From positions 62,001-126,000 of the forward strand of contig NZ_SMGG01000007.1 in the NCBI RefSeq assembly GCF_004339245.1: 64,000 nucleotides of DNA, read 5' to 3'. Below, in pieces: positions 8,926 to 16,736 of this stretch. Each line of letters starts with the position of its first letter. Within the stretch, counting starts at the first letter, position 1. This DNA comes from Seleniivibrio woodruffii (lineage in GTDB: Bacteria > Chrysiogenota > Deferribacteres > Deferribacterales > Geovibrionaceae). A program made the translations under genes and the position numbers. The notes under the pieces were generated by a model. That model was not told the origin of the DNA and did not search any database. It saw only the letters and a list, made by a program, of their open reading frames with translations.

Positions 8926-9415
8926 TTAGAAGAGGCTCTTGTATCGTTAGGAGATAGCACAGAGCAGCTTTATGATATTGTTAATAGTGCAAAAGAAAAT
9001 GAAATTGAATTTTCTCTTCTATTTACATCACCACCTTACTATTCAGTTACTAATTATCATGCTGATCAATGGTTGAGGTTATGGCTATTAGGTGAATCAA
9101 ATGGCCCACACAGTATAAATAATAAAACGATTCACACTGGTAGATTTGATGATAATAGAATATTACAATCTTCTCGATACAGTATTCATGAATTGCGCTA
9201 AAATCATGAAAGAAAAAAATACAGTATATGCAAGAACAGACAAAAGAGAATTTACATTTCAATCTACATTGGAAATTCTTAAGAAACATTTTCCTAAGCA
9301 TGCAGTTAATATAATTGAAAAACCATTATCTGAAAAAAGCAAAACACAAACAAAACTTTTTGGAGACAAAACACTAAAACCAGGAGAGGTTGACATAATA
9401 TTGACTAACGCTTAA
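8925..9415 (+). pseudogene. DNA methyltransferase fragment with frameshift
   Basis: Frame 1 reads into FTSPPYYSVTNYHADQWLRL, which contains the SPPY motif IV of a DNA amino-methyltransferase, then hits TAA at 9199. Frame 2 (from about 9146) continues the same protein: YNLLDTVFMNCAKIM, YARTDKREFTF, ending KPGEVDIILTNA, as in family members. The N-terminus, including the AdoMet-binding motif I, is missing. It is therefore 5'-truncated and frameshifted near 9145-9155. It may be a relic of an earlier restriction system at this site. Confidence 0.75.
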
Positions 9416-9534
9416 ATCAGCATTTAGGAATTTTTCCAACCTTAGCGAATTCTAATTGTGACGCAAATATGGCGCAAATGATTTTTTAATAACCTTATTT
9501 ACACAATATTACAAATATTATATAAAATAGCACA

Positions 9535-9582
9535 TTTGGATTCCTAATCCAGAGGCCGCATGTTCGAGTCATGCCGGGGGCG
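9535..9582 (+). other. 3' tRNA-Arg(CCU) fragment, probable attachment site
   Basis: The sequence folds as the 3' part of a tRNA: anticodon arm TTGGA-TTCCTAA-TCCAG (anticodon CCT), five-base variable loop, T arm GCATG-TTCGAGT-CATGC, then CGGGGGC and G73. No D arm or 5' acceptor strand precedes it; the upstream bases are AT-rich. A duplicated 3' tRNA end is the mark left by a tyrosine integrase at the distal end of an island. By that logic the element lies to the left (1-9582) and older sequence to the right. The intact tRNA should lie outside the window. Confidence 0.75.
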
Positions 9583-9597
9583 TTTGTTTTTTATCAA

Positions 9598-9623
9598 TAA
9601 CTTGCCTGATTATCAGCAAGTTA
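9598..9623. other. Hairpin beside the attachment site
   Basis: TAACTTG and CAAGTTA pair around an inner CTGA/TCAG stem with one bulged C. There is no T-run, so it is not a typical terminator. It might be a recombinase or accessory-protein site given the adjacent tRNA fragment. No other content is evident between 9583 and 9650. Confidence 0.35.
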
Positions 9624-9648
9624 TATAAGTTGTTTTAACAAACTAAAA

Positions 9649-9723
9649 TCGTTCAAAACCGTTCAATTTCGTTCAAAATTTGAAGCATTTGCTTCAAGAA
9701 TGCTTCAAGTGTTTGAAGCAGTG
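9649..9723. repeat. Cluster of 10-bp-phased GTTCAA / GCTTCAA repeats
   Basis: Three CGTTCAA copies occur at 10-bp spacing (TCGTTCAAAA, CCGTTCAATT, TCGTTCAAAA), directly followed by TTGAAGCA / TGCTTCAA units in alternating orientation. The phasing matches one helical turn. Lying 70-140 bp from the tRNA fragment, they could be arm-type integrase or directionality-factor sites. Nothing else is recognisable from 9724 to 9908. Confidence 0.5.
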
Positions 9724-9908
9724 GTTTTTTTCTAAGCCTATTCCAGACGCTCTATTTCCTGGCATCAAAGACAAGACAACATACTAATAATAAAGAATAA
9801 TCACGAAAACAACCTAATAAAAACCTTTGTTAACAAAATTGATACTTTCTCTATAATCAGGCAGAATCAGCAGAATAGCTTATATGCAAATTAGTTACAT
9901 CAATGTTC

Positions 9909-10880
9909 CTATATTTCTTTAAGCCTGTTCGCAATAACCAATAATGACTGCATAACACTTTGCTCATCAACTGGCTGTCCATAAACCAAGCCCATAAATT
10001 CATGCTCATAAGTATCTACAAGTTTTGTCCAGACCGTAACGGTATCTGAAAATATCAACGCTTCCTCAAAAGGATGTTCAAGCCATTCATTGTTGTTTCT
10101 GTAGCTTCTTTTATCATCCTCTCTAACTTTAAGCATCATCTCACGAAATTGGTCAGAATGCAGAAACTGTACGATTTCCTCCCTTTGTAAAAGCATATGG
10201 ATGTCATAGGTATGCCTGATCTTCATTTTCAAATCCTGATTTGGATCTGCACTGTATGAAAAACGAATCAGGCTCATGATTTTCTCGCAGAAGGTTCTTT
10301 CAAGACAAAGAGCATTAACAACAAATGGAGTCATTTCATACTCGGCAATCAATGCATCCTGCTGTCTGGCTTTCATCATCTGAGCAATATACGATTCAAT
10401 CTGTACTTCTGTTTTAGGTTCAAAGTAACCAAGCCAAGTGGCTTCTATTACTATATAATCCCTGACCTGCCCAAAATCTCCTTTCAATGTCTTGGGATAG
10501 GAGTGGCATGTTTTTCTGTTCATACCTCTTTTGACAGTAACACCATCGACATCAATTTCTTCAAGTATGCCGGATACTATATTACTGACTGCTCTTAGTT
10601 TTTTGTTTTTACTGTTATCCGACTCAGCCTCGTCATAACTTATAACCAGATCAATATCTTCCGAAAAACGCTCTATTACACCAAAACACTTGGATAAAGA
10701 TGTTCCACCTTTAAAAACAACATAGTCCTTCGCTTCAGCCGTGAATATAGCTTCAAGCACCAAAGTAACCCAGTAGTCTTTTTCTACATAGACTTCTCTA
10801 ATGCCCATCATTTGAGCTGTCGCCTGAATTGCTTGTCTGAAAAGAGTCGGATTATTATGCAGTTTCATTTTATATTCCAT
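9909..10880 (-). CDS. abiEii: AbiEii-type nucleotidyltransferase toxin
   Basis: A 323-residue protein of the AbiEii/AbiGii family, the toxin of a type IV toxin-antitoxin system that blocks phage spread by abortive infection. The nucleotidyltransferase signature is present: EKDYWV (33-38), FKGGTSLSK (57-64 region) and RFSEDIDLVI (71-80) with both catalytic acids. Length is normal. The start overlaps the antitoxin gene by 16 bases, the usual coupled arrangement. Family members modify tRNA 3' ends or other nucleotide substrates; the target here is unknown. Confidence 0.88.
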   Translation of the reverse strand: MEYKMKLHNNPTLFRQAIQATAQMMGIREVYVEKDYWVTLVLEAIFTAEAKDYVVFKGGTSLSKCFGVIERFSEDIDLVISYDEAESDNSKNKKLRAVSNIVSGILEEIDVDGVTVKRGMNRKTCHSYPKTLKGDFGQVRDYIVIEATWLGYFEPKTEVQIESYIAQMMKARQQDALIAEYEMTPFVVNALCLERTFCEKIMSLIRFSYSADPNQDLKMKIRHTYDIHMLLQREEIVQFLHSDQFREMMLKVREDDKRSYRNNNEWLEHPFEEALIFSDTVTVWTKLVDTYEHEFMGLVYGQPVDEQSVMQSLLVIANRLKEI

Positions 10881-11590
10881 TGAGCCGATGAAGTAAGGAT
10901 TTTAGCAGCTCCCTTATACTTATAAATTGTAACAGAGTTGAGTGAATCTTTTAACTTTACAGTTTTTTCCTCATAACCGATCTCACTCAATAATGCACCA
11001 AGTAAAGCTCTTGTTGATGGGGGATATTTCATCGCTAATCTTACTATATTATCAATATCCGATTTATTTAAGTCTCTTAGGATTGATTTCAAACGGACGC
11101 AGGACTTTTCAATGGAAGTATCAGGAATTTTCTTTATGTACCTGATTGAGTCCAATATCTGCAACAGGTAGATGTTATCTTTTGTAATGACATTCCTCTG
11201 TTTTACAAAGGATATTAAATAATTGCCCCTTTTTAACGATGCTCTGACTATGTTTTTACCTATCTGTATCACATTGCTCACCTGAGTGGTTAAACCAAGT
11301 TTATTATAACAACTCAGACCGGTGATATATCCGTCTATTTTCCCATTTGTCTCAAGCAGATCCTTTACTATCTGCTGCTGATTCGGTTCCAACTCTCCAA
11401 ATAAAGTTTTCTCCTGTTTATAAAACTTTCCTTTAGCCAGTTTTACTATTTTACCAGATGCGGCCATACGATTAAGAGCTTTTATTACAGCTTGACTGCT
11501 TGTCACATCATCAAGAAAATCATTATAGGTGAACACATATCCTTTAGGCAGCCTATCTATTTTATTATTTATTATTTCAGATGTTTTCAT
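10865..11590 (-). CDS. abiEi: AbiEi-type antitoxin/repressor
   Basis: A 241-residue protein of the AbiEi/DUF6088 family. The N-terminal 70 residues form a winged helix (VFTYNDFLDDVTSSQAVIKA, MAASGKIVKLAKGKFYK), and the rest is the antitoxin domain (GLTTQVSNVIQIG). Proteins of this family neutralise AbiEii without a stable complex and repress their own operon by binding inverted repeats. ATG 11590 is preferred over an upstream TTG at 11596. The 34-bp palindrome at 11618-11651 lies 28 bp upstream and is the obvious operator. Confidence 0.85.
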   Translation of the reverse strand: MKTSEIINNKIDRLPKGYVFTYNDFLDDVTSSQAVIKALNRMAASGKIVKLAKGKFYKQEKTLFGELEPNQQQIVKDLLETNGKIDGYITGLSCYNKLGLTTQVSNVIQIGKNIVRASLKRGNYLISFVKQRNVITKDNIYLLQILDSIRYIKKIPDTSIEKSCVRLKSILRDLNKSDIDNIVRLAMKYPPSTRALLGALLSEIGYEEKTVKLKDSLNSVTIYKYKGAAKILTSSAQWNIK

Positions 11591-11617
11591 AAGCAAAGAC
11601 TACATCTCTTATAAATA

Positions 11618-11651
11618 TTTGTCCAGTTTTTTAATTAAAAAACTGGACAAA
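11618..11651. promoter_or_regulatory. 34-bp perfect palindrome, probable AbiEi operator
   Basis: TTTGTCCAGTTTTTT is mirrored by AAAAAACTGGACAAA around a central AATT-containing core, perfect over 34 bp. It sits in the promoter region of abiEi-abiEii. AbiEi proteins are known to bind inverted repeats there, so autorepression is the expected role. Bases 11652-11853 otherwise show no gene. Confidence 0.65.
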
Positions 11652-11853
11652 CAAACACAAGCAATACAAAAACAAAATATTCAAGTTATACTAGATTATT
11701 ATCACTAACTCATATTCTGTTATCTCTGCGAAACAAATTCGTACAATATTCTTCTAAATTCAAAAACGACGAATCCTTTATAATAATAAAGTTTTAAGGC
11801 AAGATTAACCCAGAACTTAACACTATCGTCATTAGTAACTTAAAGAAACTCCT

Positions 11854-11882
11854 TTGCTGTTATGTTAATACCATGATAGAAT
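11854..11882 (+). promoter_or_regulatory. Sigma-70 promoter for the RT-associated RNA
   Basis: TTGCTG (11854-11859), a 17-base spacer, and TAGAAT (11877-11882). Position +1 would fall at about 11888, exactly where the 5' arm of the closing stem of the non-coding RNA begins. That coincidence supports both calls. Confidence 0.65.
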
Positions 11883-11887
11883 TATAT

Positions 11888-12013
11888 GTTTGGGGCTTAT
11901 TTATACATTGTATAAATAATTCCGAATAGGGATGAAGCTAATGTTAAAGGCATCAAAACCTTTCTAAAACTTGCTAGCAAGTGGAAAGTACCTGTAAATA
12001 TAAAGCCCCAAAC
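11888..12013 (+). ncRNA. Structured non-coding RNA upstream of SLATT-RT genes
   Basis: A 126-base segment closed by an 11-bp perfect inverted repeat, GTTTGGGGCTT (11888-11898) with AAGCCCCAAAC (12003-12013). Inside are three hairpins: TTATTTATAC-ATT-GTATAAATAA (11897-11919), AAAGG/CCTTT (11946-11963) and ACTTG-CTAG-CAAGT (11969-11982). It has no open frame of note. A promoter places the transcript start at the first base of the stem, and the SLATT ATG follows 13 bases after it. Defence reverse transcriptases commonly use such an adjacent RNA as template or cofactor; that role here is inference. Confidence 0.7.
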
Positions 12014-12026
12014 TCTTGAGGAAAAT

Positions 12027-12614
12027 ATGACAATTTCAAAAGAAGAAACTCTTGGGAAAATTCAAAATAAGATATATATAACAAGACTCTCAAGAATTCA
12101 AGCAAGTGAACGATTGCTAAACAATAAAAAATGGTCAGAATACCTTCTTGTATATTACTCTATCGTAAATATTGTATACTCTTATTTTTCTGTCACATCC
12201 ATATGCTCTAGTGTGTATTTAGAACATCTAAACATACTCCTTTCTATTATTCTCCTTATTATCTCCCTGATTGTTGCAAAAAACAGGTTTTCAGAGAGAT
12301 CTCATTTATTCCAAGACAACTATACAGCTTTAGACAATTTATACTATAAAGCATGCGAATCAAATGCCGATCCAATAGAAATAATGGATGAATATAGTCA
12401 ACTTCTAAATAACATTGAAAACCATCTTGCCCAAGACTATATTGTCATGAAAGTAAAAAGATTTCTTTCCGGAAATGCTATCAATAATGGGAAACCAACT
12501 GCATATGAATTCTACCAGTTTACAGAAATTTACATCACATCACAAATTATTGTCCCTATTCTATTTATAATTCCTATTTTAACCCCAATCATATTACATA
12601 AAACTTTAAGATGA
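12027..12614 (+). CDS. SLATT-domain two-helix membrane effector
   Basis: A 195-residue protein with the SLATT layout: an N-terminal amphipathic helix with conserved Arg (ITRLSRIQASERLL), two hydrophobic helices at about 40-58 and 65-85, a cytoplasmic helix pair (SERSHLFQDNYTALDNLYYKA), and here a third hydrophobic segment near the C-terminus. SLATT proteins are predicted pore-forming effectors in conflict systems that sense nucleotide or nucleic-acid signals. GAGGAAAAT precedes the ATG. It overlaps the RT gene by 4 bases, so both are made together. It is probably the killing arm of an RT-based defence system. Confidence 0.8.
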   Translation: MTISKEETLGKIQNKIYITRLSRIQASERLLNNKKWSEYLLVYYSIVNIVYSYFSVTSICSSVYLEHLNILLSIILLIISLIVAKNRFSERSHLFQDNYTALDNLYYKACESNADPIEIMDEYSQLLNNIENHLAQDYIVMKVKRFLSGNAINNGKPTAYEFYQFTEIYITSQIIVPILFIIPILTPIILHKTLR

Positions 12615-13966
12615 AAGCTTCAGAATTATTTAAGAAATCTTTTAAAAAAGAGAATATCATACATGTTTATAACGAGCACATAAGGCATTCAACTACAATT
12701 GGCTTGGATAGGGTCTCAATACGGACATTCGAAAAAAACTTAGATGAACATATTGATGTAATTCAAAGAAAATGTCTAAATGGACAATATGTATTTACAA
12801 AGTACAAGCTATTGTTAATTTCAAAAGGACCGGACAAGTATCCTCGAAAAATATCAATCCCAACGATAAGAGACCGAATTGTTTTAAAGGTTTTACAAAT
12901 ATTTATAAGTCAAGTCTTTAAAGATTCACTTAATATTACTTTACCGCAAACGACTATTTCTCATCTCAAAGATGCCATTACCAGTGGCATGTACACGCAC
13001 GTAATAAGAACAGATATAACTAACTATTATCCATCAATTAATCATAAAATTCTTTTCAAAATTATCCACTCTAAAATAAAAAAGAAGGAAGCTACCTCAC
13101 TTATCAAAAAAGCAATCTGTACTTGTAGTGTAACAAAATCTAATAAGTTAAATAATGTTGAAGAACAGTGCGGAGTTCCACAAGGCCTTTCTATTTCAAA
13201 TATATTAGCAGCATTATATTTACACAACTTTGATCAAAAATTTCAAAACAATCAAGAAATGGCATACTTCAGATATGTAGACGACATATTAGTCCTTAGC
13301 AACGACACAAATAAAGATCTAATAGCAAATACTATTCAGACTTTATTAAAAAGAGATAATAAACTTAAGATTCATGATTTTAATAAATCAGATAAATCTT
13401 CAATATCTTTAATTAATGAACCATTTAATTTTTTGGGTTATGTCTTTAATAGTGATATGGTTACAGTCAAATCAACTGCTAAAGAGAAACTTATTGAGAG
13501 TCTTATTAAAATACTTACTCAGTATAATTATTCTCGAGAGAAACGAAAAGAAATTGTGGAATGGAGGTTAAATTTACGTATCTCTGGATGCATATTTGAT
13601 AAGACACGCCGTGGCTGGGTATTTTACTATTCTCAAGTAAATGATGAAACAATGCTGCATCAATTGGACTATCTAGTAAAAAAACTTTTAGTTCGTTATG
13701 AGCTAGTTGGTAAAATTTCTGTAAAGTCTTTTGTTAGGACATATCACGAAATAATTAAAAACTTTCATAATACCAACTATATCCCAAATTTTGACAAATA
13801 CACCAACGAACAAATGGTTAAAACACTTAAGGAATATTTCCCAAGAAAATTTAACCAAGCCACGCTAAGCAGTATGACACCAATTGAAATTGAAAAAAAC
13901 TTTAGACGTCAAATAGGTTATATCATTAAAGATATTGAGCAGGACATAAAACCAGAATCATACTGA
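12611..13966 (+). CDS. Reverse transcriptase of a SLATT-associated defence system
   Basis: A 451-residue RT with all core motifs: PRKISIPTIRDRIVL (78-92), motif A RTDITNYYPSI (133-143, Asp135), motif B GVPQGLSIS (188-196), motif C YVDD (222-225) and FNFLGYVF in the palm end. The C-terminal 170 residues are helical with no intron maturase or integrase domain, so it is not a group II intron or a diversity-generating element. With the upstream structured RNA and SLATT gene it fits the unknown-group/DRT defence RTs. I recall SLATT genes beside the UG10/DRT10 group, but assignment needs a phylogeny. Confidence 0.85.
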   Translation: MKASELFKKSFKKENIIHVYNEHIRHSTTIGLDRVSIRTFEKNLDEHIDVIQRKCLNGQYVFTKYKLLLISKGPDKYPRKISIPTIRDRIVLKVLQIFISQVFKDSLNITLPQTTISHLKDAITSGMYTHVIRTDITNYYPSINHKILFKIIHSKIKKKEATSLIKKAICTCSVTKSNKLNNVEEQCGVPQGLSISNILAALYLHNFDQKFQNNQEMAYFRYVDDILVLSNDTNKDLIANTIQTLLKRDNKLKIHDFNKSDKSSISLINEPFNFLGYVFNSDMVTVKSTAKEKLIESLIKILTQYNYSREKRKEIVEWRLNLRISGCIFDKTRRGWVFYYSQVNDETMLHQLDYLVKKLLVRYELVGKISVKSFVRTYHEIIKNFHNTNYIPNFDKYTNEQMVKTLKEYFPRKFNQATLSSMTPIEIEKNFRRQIGYIIKDIEQDIKPESY

Positions 13967-14218
13967 TACAGTAAAATTTAATATATTTAATCCTACAATC
14001 TCTTTGAATACATAATCACGATTCTTACTTGAGAATACAATTCTATTTTATAGTTAATTCAAGTTACTGTCGTTTAAACTCTATGCGGTTCGATTCTATC
14101 ATATTTCCCTCATATATAATTTTAATCATAAGAAGTTTATAAGTAAACAGCTATTATCCCATCACACATTTAACCGTCTTCTCATTAATGAATCAGATAA
14201 CAACATGAGGAGGCTAAA

Positions 14219-14557
14219 ATGGCTTATCTGAATCAAACACATCTTTTAGGACGATTAACCACAGACCCTGAACTCAGATATATTCCAGGCAAAGATATTC
14301 CGGTATGCGTATTCACTCTCGCATCAAACAAACCAAAGAGTGATAACACTCTCTTCATAGAAATTGCCGTTTTCGGCGAATATGGTAAAGCCTGCCATGA
14401 ACACCTCAAAAAAGGCAGTCTTATCATTGTCTCCGGTGAGCTTGAATACAGAAAATGGGATAAAGGCTCAGAAAAGCACTCAAAACACACTATCAAAGCC
14501 AATGATATTCAGTTCATAGCTCTCGGCAAACCCGATGAAAAGGATACTGATAACTAA
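14219..14557 (+). CDS. ssb: Single-stranded DNA-binding protein (element copy)
   Basis: A 112-residue OB-fold SSB. It opens with NQTHLLGRLTTDPELRYIPG and has FTLASNKPKSDNTLFIEIAVFG and the GSLIIVSGELEYRKWDKGSE strands. It lacks the long acidic tail of chromosomal SSB. AGGAGG stands 5 bases before the ATG. It heads the conjugation cluster, as ssb genes often do on conjugative elements, where SSB protects entering single strands. The 252-bp gap upstream (13967-14218) should hold the operon promoter; I see no clear -35/-10 pair. Confidence 0.85.
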   Translation: MAYLNQTHLLGRLTTDPELRYIPGKDIPVCVFTLASNKPKSDNTLFIEIAVFGEYGKACHEHLKKGSLIIVSGELEYRKWDKGSEKHSKHTIKANDIQFIALGKPDEKDTDN

Positions 14558-14754
14558 TGTGCATAGAGGACAGTTATATCAGCATATTAGAACAACTGAA
14601 CGATGCCAAAAGCACTATCAACAGCATCAAAGACCTTGTTATGCGAGTCATCTCTGAGGAAGAGGATGAGAGGGACTACACAACTGCGTTCGATGAACTT
14701 TTCGGCATTTTAATGACAGATAGCAGCAGAGCGAGAACTGACATATGTGGCTGA
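14557..14754 (+). CDS. Small acidic protein
   Basis: A 65-residue protein, strongly acidic in the middle (VISEEEDERDYTTAFDELFG), mostly helical. It overlaps the ssb stop by one base and the next gene by 10 bases, so it is embedded in the operon. Function unknown. I see no domain. Confidence 0.45.
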   Translation: MCIEDSYISILEQLNDAKSTINSIKDLVMRVISEEEDERDYTTAFDELFGILMTDSSRARTDICG

Positions 14755-15428
14755 AAGCATATATTGCCGAAATCTCAGAAATATATGGAATAAGCTCTGC
14801 TGAGGTTCAGAATGTCATTATTGAAACGGCAGAACAGTTCTATACTCATCTTCTACGCCATCCTGTTGTCTGCGAAATGACAAAAGACGGTATAACCATC
14901 AGAAAGTATAGTTTCAACGCTTTTGCTGTTTCTGAAGACACCGTCACACTGCAATCACACGACTTTAAAAGTTTGTCTGCAAGCCTTAAAGACCGTTTTG
15001 AGACCATTATGCTGTACAGAAAGCACAAATATTTATCAGGATACATTGGCAAGGCAATCAGGTGCACATTCTTAAAATATGATGATGGTGCATTTTGTTT
15101 TACCGAAGACGGCGGAGCGGGCAAAATACATGCAGTATGTTCAGACCGCAACATACCTCCGAAAGAAAGAAACAGATACTCATCTGGACAAAACCTATGG
15201 TTCATCGCATCAGGATTAATACAAATAAACGATCAGATTCTTTTCCGATTATCACGCACAGCCATGACTCTTGTTGATGAATTATTCAAGCTCAACGGCT
15301 CAAATGTGAAATGCATAAAGCGAATTCCGGGTGCCAAGAGTTACGTTCACGCAAAAAAGCACATTCCCAAGAAGCAGATTGTCTCCGTTGCCGGTGAACT
15401 CAATGAACGAATTATTGTGGAGTTCTGA
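14745..15428 (+). CDS. NusA-like S1/KH protein in the transfer operon
   Basis: A 227-residue protein. The C-terminal half recalls NusA: a small S1-like stretch with RNIPPKERNRYSSGQNLWFI, then the linker FRLSRTAMTLVDELFKLNG, comparable to the LSRT...LFELEVPEI stretch of NusA, followed by a KH1-like RIPGAKSYVHAKK. The N-terminal 80 residues parallel the NusA N-domain that touches RNA polymerase. I infer an RNA-binding antitermination or elongation factor for the long tra operon. The match is by eye and weak in places. It abuts the coupling-protein ATG (TGAATG). Confidence 0.45.
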   Translation: MWLKAYIAEISEIYGISSAEVQNVIIETAEQFYTHLLRHPVVCEMTKDGITIRKYSFNAFAVSEDTVTLQSHDFKSLSASLKDRFETIMLYRKHKYLSGYIGKAIRCTFLKYDDGAFCFTEDGGAGKIHAVCSDRNIPPKERNRYSSGQNLWFIASGLIQINDQILFRLSRTAMTLVDELFKLNGSNVKCIKRIPGAKSYVHAKKHIPKKQIVSVAGELNERIIVEF

Positions 15429-16736
15429 ATGCAGACAGTTGTCGGAACAGGACATAGAATAAAAGATAGAAGTAAAAAAGCAGCCCTGTCCATAAGCGAT
15501 GCTGATCTCTCAGGGCACTCATGGGTTTTCGGAACAACAAGGGTGGGTAAAACCAGACTTATCGAGAATATTCTGGAACAGTCTATCAATAAGGGATACA
15601 GCACAGTCATCATTGACCCGAAAGGCGATGTTGAACTTTTCAGCAAAATAACACAGGTCGCACTGGAGGCTGGAAGAAAAGATGATTTAATGCTGATATC
15701 CCCAATATTTCCACAATACAGTCTCAAGATTAATCCCCTCGAATACTACTACATGCCTGAGGAGCTTGTCGGACACCTTGTATCCGGTATTGAGGTTGGT
15801 AAAGAACCTTTCTTTTACAATGTAGCATATGAAACCAGCCTGATGATTGTTCAGGCGTTTATGCTGATTACAAAGAAGACTTATGGGGAACGCTTCAATT
15901 TCAATGATGTCAAAGATGTTGTTTCCCATCATGACATCGAATCACTTCAAAAACAGATAGAATCAATAGGCGGCGATGATGCCACCGTTCAGCTTGCGGC
16001 AGATCTCAAAAAAATCGTTGATTCCGGAATAGACTATTACAACAAGGTATCATCATCACTCCGAGTAGCCCTTATGGAACTCACGCAGGGCAATATCGGT
16101 GAGATTATAGGCAAAGCCCGAGGGAATGCCGTTATCGAACGTCTGGAAGCCGGCAAAGGCGTTATCCTTGTTGCCCAGATAGGTTCGCTAATAACAAGAA
16201 AGGCCGCATTCACTGTAGGCAAGGTACTTCTCTCAATGCTCCAGTCATATGTCGGGCGTGTTTTCTCAAGCGGCAAAAAAGTACACCCAACACTTCAGAT
16301 TCACATGGATGAAGCACAGAACGTCCTATACAAAGGCATTGATGATTTTTTCGCAAAAGCGGGCGGAGCAAGTGTTCAGCTTTTTGGATACAGCCAGAGC
16401 GTAAACCAGATTTATGCCGCTCTTAACGATATCTTTTATGGCAACACCATACTTGATAACACCAACAATAAAATGTTTTTCAAAGCTCCTGACTCAGAAA
16501 CGGCTGAATACGTCTGCCGACATTTCGGCGTTGAAAAGCAGATGACTAGCATGATGAGCACATCGGGCGTTTTAAATATCAGAGAAACAGAAAACGATGT
16601 TCTCCAACCTCAGGATATTCTCGGATTATCCAGAAGAGAATTTTTCATGCTCAATTATGACGGCACATTTTTCGGCAAAACAAACAACGTCAGCGAGCTT
16701 TATGTTGATGTCGTGTATCCGGAGGCAACAGTATGA
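15429..16736 (+). CDS. traD: TraD-type type IV coupling protein (short form)
   Basis: A 435-residue ATPase that links the relaxosome to the secretion channel. Walker A is GTTRVGKT (35-42), followed by VIIDPKGDVELF; Walker B and the coupling-protein block LQIHMDEAQNVLYKG lie at about 288-302, and the C-terminal TraD block (FGYSQSVNQIYAAL, GNTILDNTNNKMFFK) is intact. The N-terminal membrane segments of full-length TraD (about 600 residues in SXT-type elements) are absent, so it is a soluble or peripheral form. Another protein may supply the membrane anchor. Confidence 0.8.
   Translation: MQTVVGTGHRIKDRSKKAALSISDADLSGHSWVFGTTRVGKTRLIENILEQSINKGYSTVIIDPKGDVELFSKITQVALEAGRKDDLMLISPIFPQYSLKINPLEYYYMPEELVGHLVSGIEVGKEPFFYNVAYETSLMIVQAFMLITKKTYGERFNFNDVKDVVSHHDIESLQKQIESIGGDDATVQLAADLKKIVDSGIDYYNKVSSSLRVALMELTQGNIGEIIGKARGNAVIERLEAGKGVILVAQIGSLITRKAAFTVGKVLLSMLQSYVGRVFSSGKKVHPTLQIHMDEAQNVLYKGIDDFFAKAGGASVQLFGYSQSVNQIYAALNDIFYGNTILDNTNNKMFFKAPDSETAEYVCRHFGVEKQMTSMMSTSGVLNIRETENDVLQPQDILGLSRREFFMLNYDGTFFGKTNNVSELYVDVVYPEATV

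Noticed and set aside
9535-9582. A complete tRNA-Arg gene
   Set aside because: Only the anticodon arm, T arm and 3' acceptor strand are present; no 5' acceptor or D arm is found upstream.
9649-9723. A CRISPR array
   Set aside because: Repeats are 7-10 bp without spacers of constant length, and no cas genes are in the window.
11702-11853. A small gene between abiEi and the RT-associated RNA
   Set aside because: No frame with a ribosome site and protein-like composition.
12611-13966. Group II intron or diversity-generating RT
   Set aside because: No maturase/endonuclease domain, no intron RNA domains V/VI, no variable-region repeat, and a SLATT partner is present.
12027-13966. A classical retron
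   Set aside because: The closing inverted repeat is retron-like, but I cannot find the retron-specific RT signature or a branching-G context, and the RT start resembles the unknown-group RTs. Left open pending a tree.
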